Shown here: positions 7,577-16,380 of the stretch, piece after piece
How the letters are laid out: each line of letters opens with the position of its first letter
Numbering within the stretch: the first letter of the stretch is position 1
Assembly: GCA_036504095.1 (NCBI GenBank)
Contig: DASXVS010000042.1
Coordinates: 1-64,000, forward strand
DNA from: Armatimonadota bacterium
Lineage (GTDB): Bacteria; Armatimonadota; DTGP01; JAKQQT01
Direction of reading: 5' to 3'
Length of the DNA: 64,000 bases
Translations under genes and position numbers: made by a program
Notes under the pieces: generated by a model
Told to the model about the DNA's origin: nothing
Database searches by the model: none
What the model saw: only the letters and a program-made list of their open reading frames with translations

Positions 7577-7626
7577 GCCTCCTACTTACTAGCCCGCGAG
7601 GAAGCCCTTTTGTCTGAAGTTTTTTT
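7577..7626 (-). repeat. Inverted leader, right copy
   Basis: Reverse complement of the left copy at 5123-5172 with three mismatches. It carries the ribosome binding site of the terminase-like gene. The inverted pair could allow inversion of the 2.4 kb between, swapping which gene lies next to which flank. Confidence 0.85.
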
Positions 7627-7695
7627 CAGCATCCAGCATCCGGCATCCAGCATCCAGGTCCGAAGTCCGGCCTGGATGCTGAATGCTGGATGCTG
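7627..7695 (-). terminator. Long imperfect hairpin of GCATCCA repeats
   Basis: The left arm (7627-7658), built of CAGCATCCAGCATCC-type units, pairs with CCTGGATGCTGAATGCTGGATGCTG-type sequence at 7671-7695. It lies seven bases past the stop of the dockerin gene and next to the T7 tract at 7620-7626, so on the minus strand it could end transcription. The same GCATCC repeat type occurs near 38281-38310. Confidence 0.55.
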
Positions 7696-7701
7696 CCCCC
7701 C

Positions 7702-10700
7702 TCACAGCCCGTGGGCTATGCGGTTCACCTTGACGGCGTCTTTCATGTCCACAACGCCGTCACCATTGACGTCCGCGCTCGGGAAGGCGATTCCCGGCAC
7801 GGTTGAGGTTGTGAGTCCGCCCGCCAACTGCGTGGCCAGAATCACGTCCTTGGAGTCTACAACGCCGTCCTGGTTGATGTCGCCAAGCAGCGGCGGGCCA
7901 CCCAGCAGAATGGCGGAAGTCCAGGTGTTCGGGGTGGTTTCCGCGCCCGGCAATCCGGTGAGACTCATCAGGGTATCGGTACCCGGCGCGCTGGAGTCAT
8001 TGTCCCGCCCTTGCAGGTTGAACCCGATCACGCCTCCAATCGCCGGTGTATAACTCCACGCGTTCGGCTGCTTCCACGGCAGCGATCCCTCGATGGCATA
8101 CCCGCCTGCCAGGCGCACGAATTTGATGACGTTCAAAACGCCTTTCAGGGCATCCCTGCTCTGTGGCGAATTGGCGATGGCGGTATAATCCACGGTGCCG
8201 GCGGCCGGCGGGTCGGCGGAAATCCTCACATCGAAGTCACTGTCCGTGTAGGATGTTCCCCCATTGTGCTGGTGGTCGGAGAGGCTCAGGAACATCTGGA
8301 GCCCGTCTCGCCCGAGCAGATCGGTGGGATCTACTGGCGAAGCCGGCAGCGAGACCACGTCGTCCGCCACGAACGCGGCGAAATACAGGTTGTCTGTATC
8401 CCACTTCAGTTTCACCTGCGCCGAGTAATCGGCCAGGCCGCTCCAGTGGCCGGGCAGCAGGTCCTGCACCGCCTGGTTGAGGTTGATGATGGGCGCGCCA
8501 TTCCATTCGGCAGCGGTGATGTTGCCGTCGATGGTGATGGGCGTCGTTGTGTGGAAGATGGGTATCTGGCCCGTGAGGACCACGTTGAACGGGTTGCTGT
8601 CCACGGCCTCTTCCGGATCATCGCTGGGCGTCGCGGTAAGCACGTAACCCACACCGGCCTTTGTGACCGAGAACTGGTTGAAGGTGACCCTGCCTCCGGA
8701 AACCTGCCCGGTAGTCGTCCCGGTCAGGGTGGCGCCGTCCGACCCGGTACCGGGCTTGATCGACAGGGAGACGGAACCCGTCATGTCTGTGATGAGGTTG
8801 CCGTCCGGGTCACGGGCCGAGATAACGGCCCCACCGGGCAGCGCACCGCCAACCACGGCCGTACCCAGGATAACGTCCCAATGCCACTTGGAACCCTTCC
8901 GAACGTAAGGCCTATAGCACACGGTAACCTCGCAGGTCCTGCAGTTAACGTCGGTGAATTCATAACGTACACAGAATGAAAGGCTGTCCGCACACGGCCA
9001 GCCGGGTATCGGTGGGAACTGGATGTTCATGGGGAATGCCTGCCCCGCGCCGAGGTTCACGCCGGCCGGCGCTACAGACTTCCAGACCATTGCGTGAGCG
9101 TTGACCAGCGGGATGCTGGCGTTGAAGCCAGGACTCGCGCCCCAGCCGATGAGGTAGCTGTTCACCGGGCCGGCTGTGCCGCAGGTGACCGGGGTAAACG
9201 TCCGATTCGTGGTGACCACCGTACCCACGACACGAATGATGGGGCCAAGTCCCGCGAGAACGCTGAGGGTTGGCGCGAAAGTGGCCGAACCGCCTGGGCC
9301 TAGCGTGAAGGTGCTTGGCGTTGCCGTCAGCATTACGCCGTCGCAGCAGGGTTTCGGCGTAATGTCACACGGCTGGATTCCGATCTCCTTTGTGATCGGC
9401 GGACACGCCGGCCCCATGGAGATCGTCACTGTCACAACGCCGCCACCGGTCGGATTCCAGTTGATGGTCACGCAAGGGCCGTTGTTCGGTCCCACGATGG
9501 TCCCGTTGGTAACAGACCACAGGTACGTGGCGCCCGGCGGCGGTGGCGTCACGCAATAGACGCCTTGCTGGCAGGTTGTGGGAGGCCCGGTAATGGTGAA
9601 CACTGGTGTGGGGCACGGCGTCCAGCACTTGGTGACGGTGTTGGAGGTGTAGACGACGCCAGTGGCATCCGTCCACGTGGCGACGATATAGTCGCACCCG
9701 GGGCCCTTCGTGTCCGGATACGTCCAGGATGCCACGCCGCCGACGTTGGTGTTGCCGGTTCCGGTGGCGCCGGTATTAGGGCCTGCGATTACGGTGAACG
9801 TCACGACCGTGTTGACCGGCGGAATGGGTGTGATCGTGGCGCTGACGGTGTGATTCGTTCCCACCGGGTTGGTCGCGGTTTTGGGTCCAAGCTGAATATT
9901 CGTGATGACATCAACTTTGTCGCCGGTGACGATGATGTAGGGCAGGCCGTGGGTCCCGTCCGTGGCGCTGTACACGTTGGTCAGGTTTTGGCCGATGGCG
10001 AACACGTAGAAGTTGGCCGGCCAGGAGTCGAACCCTTCGTGCATCGAGCAGCCCCATCCGGAGAGATTGGCGTCCAACAGCAGCGGCACAGGCGGCAGGC
10101 CGACGCTTGGTCCCGTGAGACCAGGTGCGGTCGCTACGATGTGTGCGTTGTTGTAACACCCAAGCTGGCCGTGAATCATGAAAGTGCCGAACTGGTCCAT
10201 CAACGGCAGGGGTTGTGGCGTGACGGGCGCGGCGTCGTAGTAGCAGCTCAGTGAAACGAAGGCACCGGTTTTTGCGGGGTTGTTTGCCGCGAAGTAGATG
10301 CCGCGGCGTTTCAGGTCTGTTCCCCTGTCCTTCAAGCCGGGAAGTGTTTCGGTGTGCAGGGCTTCATCGGTGCCTGTGATGAGGATGTTGCCTGTAACGG
10401 CTGGCGACCAGACTGTCCGGTTGGCCAACGCGGCCGTTATAGGGCCGGTACCACCAACGCAGAGCGGGTCGCCCAGGATGATGGCCCGGAAGGTCGCAAA
10501 ATTGGCGGTGGTCATGCTGCCCCACGTAGTGGCGTTGTTCAGCACAACATCGAAGCCGAGGTTGAGCGCTTCCACCGCTTCCTGGCTTGTCGCGCCGCCA
10601 TAGACGGTGTCGTCAAGGATTATGACGGAATTACCGGCAACGGGGGCGTTGACCAGGTTTGTGTAGGTGGTGTTGGCGCCAGATGGCGCGGCAAGGGCGC

Positions 10701-10758
10701 CGGCCAGGCCGGCCACAAGGAATGAGACACGGAGCCACACCGGAATGATGCACCTCAT
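7702..10758 (-). CDS. Large secreted Ig-like/CBM9-like protein with type I dockerin
   Basis: 1018 residues with a signal peptide (VSFLVAGLAGALAAPSGA). The first 280 residues contain SVIILDDTVYGGATSQEAVEAL and may form a Rossmann-like adhesion domain. Ig/PKD-like segments rich in Cys follow (CPTPVFTITGPPTTC; PCCDGVMLTATPSTFTLGPG). Around residue 740 PITIDGNITAAEWNGAPII opens a CBM9-like carbohydrate-binding domain. The C-terminus holds two full calcium-loop dockerin repeats, DINQDGVVDSKDV and DVNGDGVVDMKDA. No cohesin is in the window, so the dockerin is probably a surface-attachment or maturation tag. It is transcribed divergently from mutS. Confidence 0.8.
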   Translation of the reverse strand: MRCIIPVWLRVSFLVAGLAGALAAPSGANTTYTNLVNAPVAGNSVIILDDTVYGGATSQEAVEALNLGFDVVLNNATTWGSMTTANFATFRAIILGDPLCVGGTGPITAALANRTVWSPAVTGNILITGTDEALHTETLPGLKDRGTDLKRRGIYFAANNPAKTGAFVSLSCYYDAAPVTPQPLPLMDQFGTFMIHGQLGCYNNAHIVATAPGLTGPSVGLPPVPLLLDANLSGWGCSMHEGFDSWPANFYVFAIGQNLTNVYSATDGTHGLPYIIVTGDKVDVITNIQLGPKTATNPVGTNHTVSATITPIPPVNTVVTFTVIAGPNTGATGTGNTNVGGVASWTYPDTKGPGCDYIVATWTDATGVVYTSNTVTKCWTPCPTPVFTITGPPTTCQQGVYCVTPPPPGATYLWSVTNGTIVGPNNGPCVTINWNPTGGGVVTVTISMGPACPPITKEIGIQPCDITPKPCCDGVMLTATPSTFTLGPGGSATFAPTLSVLAGLGPIIRVVGTVVTTNRTFTPVTCGTAGPVNSYLIGWGASPGFNASIPLVNAHAMVWKSVAPAGVNLGAGQAFPMNIQFPPIPGWPCADSLSFCVRYEFTDVNCRTCEVTVCYRPYVRKGSKWHWDVILGTAVVGGALPGGAVISARDPDGNLITDMTGSVSLSIKPGTGSDGATLTGTTTGQVSGGRVTFNQFSVTKAGVGYVLTATPSDDPEEAVDSNPFNVVLTGQIPIFHTTTPITIDGNITAAEWNGAPIINLNQAVQDLLPGHWSGLADYSAQVKLKWDTDNLYFAAFVADDVVSLPASPVDPTDLLGRDGLQMFLSLSDHQHNGGTSYTDSDFDVRISADPPAAGTVDYTAIANSPQSRDALKGVLNVIKFVRLAGGYAIEGSLPWKQPNAWSYTPAIGGVIGFNLQGRDNDSSAPGTDTLMSLTGLPGAETTPNTWTSAILLGGPPLLGDINQDGVVDSKDVILATQLAGGLTTSTVPGIAFPSADVNGDGVVDMKDAVKVNRIAHGL

Positions 10759-11066
10759 ATGAAAAGATCCTTTCGGGTTGCACCCCTAAGATTGCAACCA
10801 TGCGAGCGCGGTAAGCGCGCCGACGATTCATTAACCGAATTACGGTCAGTCATTAGCAAATGACCGCTGTAACAACTTAACAAACAGCTTGCCCTGAGGT
10901 TCCTTTACATGTGGATTTGAGACCGCTGGAATGACGGTGAATCGGAGGGGCCCAGCCCGCCAGCGCGGCCGTGGTGATTCTACGGTCTTGAGGCGATGTA
11001 GGGAACCCCCGCGCCCTCCGCGTTGAATTCGGGCAATGCCATCCTCCGCGTTGAAATCGTTCTAAA
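10759..11066. promoter_or_regulatory. Divergent intergenic region between dockerin gene and mutS
   Basis: No gene is supported. The region must hold promoters for both flanking genes. A direct repeat CCTCCGCGTTGAA(A/T)TCG occurs at about 11014-11032 and 11041-11057, just before mutS. AGAAAGGATC-like text (GAAAAGATCC) lies before the dockerin start. No clear -35/-10 pair could be assigned. Confidence 0.35.
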
Positions 11067-13643
11067 ATGGGGTTCGTGGAACACGCCCCCAAACTCACCC
11101 CGATGATGGCGCAGTACAACGCCGTCAAGGCCCAGTACCCGGACGCCCTCGTGATGATGCGCATGGGCGATTTCTACGAGATGATCGGCGAGGACGCCGA
11201 GCGTGCAGCGCCGGTCCTCGAGATCACGCTGACGAGCCGCCCTGTCTCCAAGAGCGACCGCGTCCCCCTCTGCGGCGTGCCCTACCACGCAGCCGATCGC
11301 TATATCGCGAAACTCATCGCCGCCGGTTTCCGGGTGGCTATCGCCGACCAGTTGGAGGATCCCAAGAAGGCGAAGGGCATCGTCAAACGCGGCGTTACGA
11401 GGGTCGTCACGCCCGGCACGGTGGTCGAGGACTCGCTGCTCCCCGGCAAGGCCAACAATTTCCTCGTGGCGGTCGCACAGGGCGGCGACAACTTCGGGCT
11501 GGCCGTGGCCGATGTCAGCACCGGGGAGTTCGCCGTGACGGAACTGCGCGGCTCCGATCCGCGCAGGGCTCTGCTGGACGAACTGACACGGCTCCAGCCG
11601 GCGGAAACGCTGCTCCTGCACGATTTCCTGATCGAGGAGGACGTGAGGGCGGTCGTGAAGGGCCGCCTGGAGGCCTTCGAATCGAAAGCCGACATCCGCT
11701 CGCCGCACCAGATCCTGTGCGAGCATTTCGGCGTCGCCAGCCTGCGCGGGTTCGGCTGCGAAGACCTGCCGCTGGCCCAGCAGGCGGCTGTGGCCGTGCT
11801 GGACTACCTGGAGGGCAACCACCTCTCCGCAAAGCACCACCTGAACGGCCTCTCGACCTACAGCACGGACCACTTCCTGTTCCTGGACGCCACCGCCCGC
11901 CGCAACCTGGAGCTCACCAGCACGCAGTGGACCGCCACCGGCGCCAGCCTGCTCCAGACGCTGGATCGGACCGCCACGCCGGGCGGCGTCCGCCTGCTGC
12001 GCCAGTGGATCGAGCACCCGCTTCTGGACGTGGATACGATCCACGCGCGCCAGGACGCCGTCGCCGAGTTCCACGCCTCCACGATCCTCCGCCACGATGC
12101 CGGCGCCGCGCTGAAAGGCATCGCGGACCTCCCGCGCCTCGTCAGCCGCGCCGCCACGGGCGCGTCCAACCCGCGCGATATGGCAGCCATGAACGCCTCT
12201 CTGGAACGCATTCCGGAGTTGGCCAGAGCGCTTACATCGTGCGAGTCGTCGCTCCTGGTGGTGCTTCGCGAGGCGCTGGACCCGTGCGACGACCTGCGGA
12301 GCCTCTTGAGCGCGGCCATCGTGGACGATCCGCCGCTCAAGATGCAGGACGGCGGGTACATCCGCGCCGGCTTCAATGCCGACCTCGACCACCTGCGCGA
12401 TCTGGCCGCCAACGGCCGCCAGTACATCGCGAACCTGGAGGCGCAGGAGCGCGAGCGGACGGGCATCAAGACGCTCAAGATCGGCTACAACAGCGTATTT
12501 GGTTACTACCTGGAGGTCTCTCGCTCGCAGGTTAACGGCGTGCCGGACGACTGGATCCGCAAGCAGACCACGGCGAACGGCGAGCGCTACGTGACGCCGC
12601 AGTTGAAGGAGTTCGAGCACGAGGTCCTCGGAGCGGACGAGAGGATTTCGGCGCTGGAGTCGGAGCTATTCAAGGCGGTCCGGGACGCGGTGGCGGACCA
12701 GTCGGTACGGCTGCTCGCCCTTGCCGCTGCGCTGGCCCAGGTGGACGCGCTGCTCGGGTTGGCGAAGGCCGCCGTTGAGAACCGCTACACGCGGCCGGAG
12801 GTCAACGCGGACGACGCCATCCGGATAACGGCCGGCCGGCACCCGGTGGTGGAGCGGTCGCAGTCCGACGCGTTTATCCCCAACGACTGCGTGCTGAACA
12901 GCGAGGAACGCCTCATTGTCCTCACCGGACCTAACATGAGCGGCAAGAGCACGTGGCTGCGGCAGGTCGCTCTCATCGTGCTGATGGCGCAGATGGGGTC
13001 GTTCGTGCCGGCGGACAGCGCGACGATCGGCGTGGTGGACCGCATCTTCACCCGCATCGGCGCTCATGACGACCTTTCGAGCGGACAAAGCACGTTCATG
13101 GTCGAGATGACCGAGACTGCCAACATTCTGTCCAACGCCACGGAGCGCAGCCTCGTCATCCTGGACGAGATCGGGCGTGGAACGAGCACTTACGACGGCC
13201 TGAGCATCGCCTGGGCGGTGGTGGAGCACCTCGCCGGCGTTGGGTGCAAAACCCTGTTCGCAACCCACTACCACCACCTGAACGACCTGGAGAAGCAGCA
13301 GGATGGCATCCGCAACTACCGCATCGCCGTTCGGGAGGACGGCCACCGCATCCTCTGGCTCCGCAAGATCATCCGCGGCGGCACGGACAAGAGCTACGGC
13401 ATCCAGGTCGCGCGCCTGGCCGGCCTGCCGGACACAGTCATCGCCCGCGCCACCGAGGTGCTGGACCAACTGGAAGGCGACGGCAACCCGCCGGCGAAGG
13501 TAGACAAGGTGGAGCACTTGCAGTTGACGCTCTTTGACGCCCAGCAGACGCCTATGGAGAAGGAACTGAAGGCCCTGGACGTGAACGTCCTCAGCCCCAT
13601 CGAAGCGCTGAACCTCCTGCACAAGTGGAAGGGGGAGAGGTAG
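11067..13643 (+). CDS. mutS: DNA mismatch repair protein MutS
   Basis: 858 residues, the usual MutS1 length. The mismatch-binding start reads LTPMMAQYNAVKAQYPDALV then MRMGDFYEMIGEDA, with the Phe-x-Glu wedge. Connector and core domains follow, with the clamp region around ERERTGIKTLKIGYNSVFGYYLEVS. The ATPase has Walker A TGPNMSGKSTWLRQ, signature SSGQSTFMVEMTE, Walker B LVILDEIGRGTSTYDG and the ATHYHHL switch. It ends in the conserved tetramerisation motif ALDVNVLSPIEALNLLHKWK. It recognises mismatches with MutL, which is not in this window. Three shortened copies of its 3' end occur downstream (14940, 16228, 18600). Confidence 0.98.
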   Translation: MGFVEHAPKLTPMMAQYNAVKAQYPDALVMMRMGDFYEMIGEDAERAAPVLEITLTSRPVSKSDRVPLCGVPYHAADRYIAKLIAAGFRVAIADQLEDPKKAKGIVKRGVTRVVTPGTVVEDSLLPGKANNFLVAVAQGGDNFGLAVADVSTGEFAVTELRGSDPRRALLDELTRLQPAETLLLHDFLIEEDVRAVVKGRLEAFESKADIRSPHQILCEHFGVASLRGFGCEDLPLAQQAAVAVLDYLEGNHLSAKHHLNGLSTYSTDHFLFLDATARRNLELTSTQWTATGASLLQTLDRTATPGGVRLLRQWIEHPLLDVDTIHARQDAVAEFHASTILRHDAGAALKGIADLPRLVSRAATGASNPRDMAAMNASLERIPELARALTSCESSLLVVLREALDPCDDLRSLLSAAIVDDPPLKMQDGGYIRAGFNADLDHLRDLAANGRQYIANLEAQERERTGIKTLKIGYNSVFGYYLEVSRSQVNGVPDDWIRKQTTANGERYVTPQLKEFEHEVLGADERISALESELFKAVRDAVADQSVRLLALAAALAQVDALLGLAKAAVENRYTRPEVNADDAIRITAGRHPVVERSQSDAFIPNDCVLNSEERLIVLTGPNMSGKSTWLRQVALIVLMAQMGSFVPADSATIGVVDRIFTRIGAHDDLSSGQSTFMVEMTETANILSNATERSLVILDEIGRGTSTYDGLSIAWAVVEHLAGVGCKTLFATHYHHLNDLEKQQDGIRNYRIAVREDGHRILWLRKIIRGGTDKSYGIQVARLAGLPDTVIARATEVLDQLEGDGNPPAKVDKVEHLQLTLFDAQQTPMEKELKALDVNVLSPIEALNLLHKWKGER

Positions 13644-13646
13644 CAC

Positions 13647-13729
13647 CATGGTAATTCTGAAAGGTTTCTTTCAGGATGCCCCAAGTTTTGAAAAGATTCC
13701 CGCGTATTCTTTCAGAATGCGCTACCATG
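13647..13729 (+). promoter_or_regulatory. Nested inverted repeats upstream of the Fic gene
   Basis: CTGAAAggtttcTTTCAG at 13657-13674 is a compact inverted repeat. CATGGTA-n3-CTGAAAG (13647-13663) mirrors CTTTCAG-n7-TACCATG (13709-13729). The CTTTCAG motif thus appears three times between mutS and the Fic start. This may be an operator bound by the winged helix of the Fic protein, or the inner hairpin may end mutS transcripts. No consensus promoter was assigned. Confidence 0.45.
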
Positions 13730-13763
13730 CAAGCGGCGGCATTGTCGCGGAAGGGAATCCCCA

Positions 13764-14912
13764 GTGAACCCAACTGAGTTTCACAGCACAGAAGCTGGTA
13801 CAGTGACTCTCACTCGCGAGGGTTACCATGCCTTTCTGCCAGCCCCCCTGCCACCAAAGCTCCGTTACGATGACGCCCTCGTGCTAGCGCTGTCCAAAGC
13901 GGACACTGCACTGAGCGAACTTGCGGGTGTCGGACGAACTCTGCCAAATCCCCACCTTTTCATCATGCCCTACGTTCTCCGCGAGGCGGTTCTCTCCACT
14001 CGCATCGAGGGAACGCAAGCCGGGGTTTCCGACTTCCTGCTTGATGAGGTGGGGGAAAAGACTTCCACACAGCCGGCAGACAGGCAGGAGGTACAAAACT
14101 ACATTCAGGCGATGGAGTATGGATGCAAGCGCCTAAGCGATCTGCCGCTCTCCAGGCGACTGGTATGCGAGATACACGCGCATCTGCTAAATGGCGTACG
14201 CGGAAAACACAGCACACCGGGCGAAGTTCGTCGATCACAAAACTGGATTGGAGGCACATCACCGGCTGACGCGGTTTACGTTCCTCCGCCAATCTACGAA
14301 ATGGACAATGCTCTCACCCTTTGGGAATCGTACCTGCACGAACGTGACAAGTATCCACCACTTATCCAGTGCGCGCTGATGCACGAGCACTTCGAGTCGA
14401 TACATCCGTTCCTCGATGGCAACGGACGCATTGGCCGCCTCCTGATCACGTTGTTCCTGATCGAGCGAGGCCGGCTGACTCGACCGATGCTTTATCTGTC
14501 TGCTTACATCGAGGCTACAAAGGGCCAGTATTACGATTGTCTGCAGCGCATCCGCACTCATGGCGACTGGCGATCGTGGTTGCTCTACTTCCTTGGAGGC
14601 GTGACGCAGGCCGCAGCCGATGCCGCACGCCAGGCCGGCCATCTTATGGACCTGTGGCGGGACTACGAGTACAGGCTACGTAACGAGCCCAGGGCCCATG
14701 TCTTGCTCCCACCTCTCTTCGCCAACCCTTATATGACAGTTGCCCGTGCTGAGAAGATTCTGCGGGTATCGACGCCAACCGCTAGAAAAGCTGTACTCGC
14801 GCTGGAAGCACATGGCATGCTCGAAAACGTTCCTCAAAGCCCCTGGCGCAGGTTGTACATGGCGCGTCCGATTCTCGATTCGTTCGAGCCAGCAGAGGTG
14901 TCTGGAGCCTGA
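13764..14912 (+). CDS. Fic/DOC-family protein with C-terminal winged helix
   Basis: 382 residues, GTG start. The catalytic Fic motif is HPFLDGNGRIGR at about residue 215, complete with His and the anion-binding loop. An N-terminal inhibitory helix STRIEGTQ (about residue 78) is the S/T-x-x-x-E/G motif that blocks ATP binding in class II Fic enzymes, so activity is self-restrained. The last 60 residues (VARAEKILRVSTPTARKAVLALEAHGML) form a helix-turn-helix domain, common in free-standing Fic proteins. It would transfer AMP or a related nucleotide to a protein target, which is unknown. It lies between mutS and the first extra copy of the mutS tail. Confidence 0.92.
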   Translation: MNPTEFHSTEAGTVTLTREGYHAFLPAPLPPKLRYDDALVLALSKADTALSELAGVGRTLPNPHLFIMPYVLREAVLSTRIEGTQAGVSDFLLDEVGEKTSTQPADRQEVQNYIQAMEYGCKRLSDLPLSRRLVCEIHAHLLNGVRGKHSTPGEVRRSQNWIGGTSPADAVYVPPPIYEMDNALTLWESYLHERDKYPPLIQCALMHEHFESIHPFLDGNGRIGRLLITLFLIERGRLTRPMLYLSAYIEATKGQYYDCLQRIRTHGDWRSWLLYFLGGVTQAAADAARQAGHLMDLWRDYEYRLRNEPRAHVLLPPLFANPYMTVARAEKILRVSTPTARKAVLALEAHGMLENVPQSPWRRLYMARPILDSFEPAEVSGA

Positions 14913-14939
14913 TCAGGGGTCTCCTTGCGCCACACTGTG

Positions 14940-15068
14940 ATGCACTCGTTGGGGGCCGCGGAGTCGCCGATGGAGAAAGAACTCGAAGCGCTGGACGTTA
15001 ACGTACTATCGCCCCCCGAAGCGCTGAACCTCTTGTACCAATGGAAAGGCGAGGATGGTAAACGATGA
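14940..15068 (+). CDS. Micro-ORF: duplicated MutS C-terminal tail, copy 1
   Basis: A 42-residue frame reads ESPMEKELEALDVNVLS then PPEALNLLYQWKGEDGKR, aligning without gaps to the last 30 residues of MutS. Compared with mutS over 28 codons, about ten differences are silent and four change the residue. That suggests selection on the peptide, or origin from a diverged full mutS. The TGA overlaps the next start as ATGA, so translation of the following secreted protein is probably coupled. No separate ribosome binding site is obvious. Confidence 0.6.
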   Translation: MHSLGAAESPMEKELEALDVNVLSPPEALNLLYQWKGEDGKR

Positions 15069-16207
15069 TCATGAAACTGAACTCACTGACTCTGGTTGTC
15101 CTCAGTGCCGCGATTATGGGATGCGTGCCCGCTGCGCGCGCGATGGACAGGCCCACGAAGCCGAAGGAGACCAAGCAAATGCGCCGAGGATTCACGATCC
15201 CCAGGGTCTGGGTGCGCCGGGGCCTCGTGCTGCCGCGGCAGGAAGGGGAAGGCAACAGCGTCAGCGGCGATCCGTGCATCGTCTGGGACGAGGCCATCAA
15301 CGGATGGCGGATGGTCCTGTTTCACGATCCTCCCGGCCATGCGCAGGCCGTCTGCTTGAATCGCGATGACCTTGGCCCCGGAAACTGGAAACTCGAGGGT
15401 CCCCTGCCGGTGGCGAATCCGGAGGCGGTGGGCGGTTTCCACAAGCCGTTCTTCGTGATGGACCCGGACCACCCCAACCAGGCGGCGAAGATCGACGGCC
15501 GCTATTGCCTGCTGGTCGTCAGCTTCAAAGACGGGCACAAACAGGTCCAGCGAGCGTGGTCCGAGAAGCTCGCCGGGCCGTGGACGTTCGAACGCGAGGC
15601 CATCATCCCGACAGGCGCCGGGGATGCGTTCGATGCAAAGCACACGGACGCGGTCACTGGCTACTATTTCCCCAAGCGCAAGGAGTTCCTTTACTTCTAC
15701 ATGGGATATCCGGCCAAAGCGCAGCCGAGGAAGATCAGCCCGTACGGCTCGGCACAGGCCGTCGCCACGCAGAAGCTAGGCGACAAGGTGGCGACGAAGC
15801 GCGGCGTGATCCTCGCGCCTTCCCAGCAAACCGGGCATTGGGCTTCGGGCTGGGTTGGCGGCCTCCAGTTGCTGCGTGGAGCGCAGCACCGCTGGGTAGC
15901 CGTCGTCAACGCGTCGCCCACCGCGCCCGATCCCGGCAACAAGGCTGAGTGGAACGAGGAACCCGCACCGAGCCTGGGCGGCTTCGCCTGGTGCGATGAG
16001 GAATGGCCGGTGAAAGGCTGGCACTTTGCTCCGGCGCCCATCGAGTGGGTCAAAGACATTCCCAGGGATGCGCTTGATGCCGGCGAAGGATACAACCTGT
16101 GGCGGCAGTTCATCCACGTCTTGCCAGACGGGCGGGCCGCCCTTTTCTACAACAGCGGCTATTACGGTCGCGAGCAATTGTACATGAAGTTGAGTCAGAG
16201 GCCGTGA
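15065..16207 (+). CDS. Secreted beta-propeller glycosidase-like protein
   Basis: 380 residues with an N-terminal export signal (KLNSLTLVVLSAAIMGC), whose IMGC could be a lipobox. The body shows GDPCIVWDEAINGWRMVLFH, AGPWTFEREAIIPTG, DAKHTDAVTGYYFPKRKEFL and LFYNSGYYGREQLYMK. These spaced Asp- and Trp-rich blades are typical of five-bladed propeller enzymes of the GH43/GH32/GH130 type. I could not assign catalytic residues or a family. Its start overlaps copy 1 of the MutS-tail frame by ATGA. Its signal peptide resembles that of the gene at 16377, suggesting a shared 5' cassette. Confidence 0.65.
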   Translation: MIMKLNSLTLVVLSAAIMGCVPAARAMDRPTKPKETKQMRRGFTIPRVWVRRGLVLPRQEGEGNSVSGDPCIVWDEAINGWRMVLFHDPPGHAQAVCLNRDDLGPGNWKLEGPLPVANPEAVGGFHKPFFVMDPDHPNQAAKIDGRYCLLVVSFKDGHKQVQRAWSEKLAGPWTFEREAIIPTGAGDAFDAKHTDAVTGYYFPKRKEFLYFYMGYPAKAQPRKISPYGSAQAVATQKLGDKVATKRGVILAPSQQTGHWASGWVGGLQLLRGAQHRWVAVVNASPTAPDPGNKAEWNEEPAPSLGGFAWCDEEWPVKGWHFAPAPIEWVKDIPRDALDAGEGYNLWRQFIHVLPDGRAALFYNSGYYGREQLYMKLSQRP

Positions 16208-16227
16208 CCGGTACGCCCCGGGCCGGT

Positions 16228-16380
16228 GTGCAAAACGCGGAGCATATGCTGCAGATCTTTTTCGAAGCCGTCGAATCGCCGATGGAAAGAGTACTGAAAG
16301 CCCTGGACGTGAACGTCCTGAGCCTCACTGAGACGCTGAAACTGCTGCACAAATGGAATCGCGAGGCGGGTAAACGATGA
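16228..16380 (+). CDS. Micro-ORF: duplicated MutS C-terminal tail, copy 2
   Basis: A GTG-started frame of 50 residues (an inner ATG is at 16246) contains EHMLQIFFEAVESPME then RVLKALDVNVLSLTETLKLL and HKWNREAGKR. Homology to MutS reaches about 20 residues further upstream than in copy 1, covering EHLQLTLFDAQQTPME of MutS. It ends in the same AGKR-TGA/ATGA overlap with the next gene as copy 1. Confidence 0.6.
   Translation: MQNAEHMLQIFFEAVESPMERVLKALDVNVLSLTETLKLLHKWNREAGKR

Noticed and set aside
10980-12620. Long minus-strand frame opposite mutS
   Set aside because: Antisense shadow produced by GC-rich codon bias; mutS motifs are complete on the plus strand.
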